Source: Neolentinus lepideus HHB14362 ss-1 (lineage: Eukaryota > Basidiomycota > Agaricomycetes > Gloeophyllales > Gloeophyllaceae). From it: DNA of 28,329 nucleotides. How positions within the stretch are numbered: position 1 is the first letter of the stretch; every line of letters begins with the position of its first letter. Both the position numbers and the translations under genes were made by a program. Below the pieces are notes generated by a model that saw only the letters and a program-made list of their open reading frames with translations, was not told the DNA's origin and made no database searches. This document shows positions 28,130-28,329 of this stretch, piece after piece. Location of the stretch: positions 4,364 to 32,692 of the forward strand of contig KV425633.1 in the NCBI GenBank assembly GCA_001632425.1, written 5' to 3'.

Positions 28130-28329
28130 GTTTACTGGCTTCATTAGGCAATTCATTGAGTGAATGAGGGATACTGCCAAGAGTATGATGTAGACAGTGT
28201 GCATTTCTGCCCAGACTTGCACGCTGTTTACATCATTCCTCACCAATAACTGGTATTTCCATTCAAAAACCAGGAAAATTGCCAGTAATATTACAAAAAA
28301 TTCTACAACCCAGGGTAGCCACCCATCTA
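28130..28329 (+). repeat. Dispersed repeat family 2, copy C
   Basis: Starts TTTACTGGCTTCATTAGG, then ATTCATTGAGTGAATG, and ends in ACCCAGGGTAGCCACCCATC at the window edge. It is a third copy of the units at 3636 and 3880, in the same orientation, so the family flanks the transposon cluster on both sides. Confidence 0.7.

Noticed and set aside
1..28329. CRISPR array, rRNA or bacterial operon features
   Set aside because: No spaced direct repeats, rRNA signatures or ribosome binding sites; the window is eukaryotic.

Overview
The window looks like nuclear DNA of a mushroom-forming basidiomycete (Agaricomycetes). Genes are split by many 45-60 nt GT-AG introns. The recognisable proteins are a protein phosphatase methylesterase, a Plavaka-type transposase and a Clp1-like fragment, the last two being typical of mushrooms. 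Most of the window is transposon sequence, and only one host gene (PME-1, left edge) is clearly in its native place.

Layout. (1) 1-2537: the 5' five exons of PME-1 on the minus strand. The gene's continuation runs into a GA-rich 28-bp minisatellite and its last exon is not in the window. (2) 2538-4641: AT-rich intergenic DNA with nested, diverged copies of at least two short dispersed repeat families. One of these families recurs at the far right end (28130-28329). (3) 4642-21618: an apparent single DNA transposon of about 17 kb. It is bounded by 27-bp imperfect terminal inverted repeats and by subterminal regions crowded with TAAG/CTTA motifs. (4) 21724-28066: a decayed, near full-length non-LTR retrotransposon on the minus strand, with an 11-bp target-site duplication and a poly(A) tail.

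Inside the 17-kb element, left to right: fragments of three host genes on the minus strand (tRNase Z, BRR2 and the 3' part of a Clp1-like gene), with introns still present; a complete five-exon JmjC-type 2-oxoglutarate/Fe(II) dioxygenase gene on the plus strand; a 5'-truncated LINE with an RNase H domain; the 5' part of the Clp1-like gene; an uninterrupted ten-exon Plavaka transposase (1103 aa predicted) on the minus strand; and a divergently transcribed accessory gene, decayed by two TGA codons and a 1.1-kb solo-LTR-like insertion.

Working model (inference). This is a gene-capturing Plavaka element. Its transposase could still be functional, a long coiled-coil accessory protein may have acted like the TnpA of plant CACTA elements on the TAAG-rich ends, and it carries an intact chromatin-type dioxygenase. 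The decayed neighbours carry mainly TGA stops where arginine (CGA) is expected, which suggests C-to-T decay at CpG. The transposase and the dioxygenase lack this damage. All splice models were made by eye and need transcript support.
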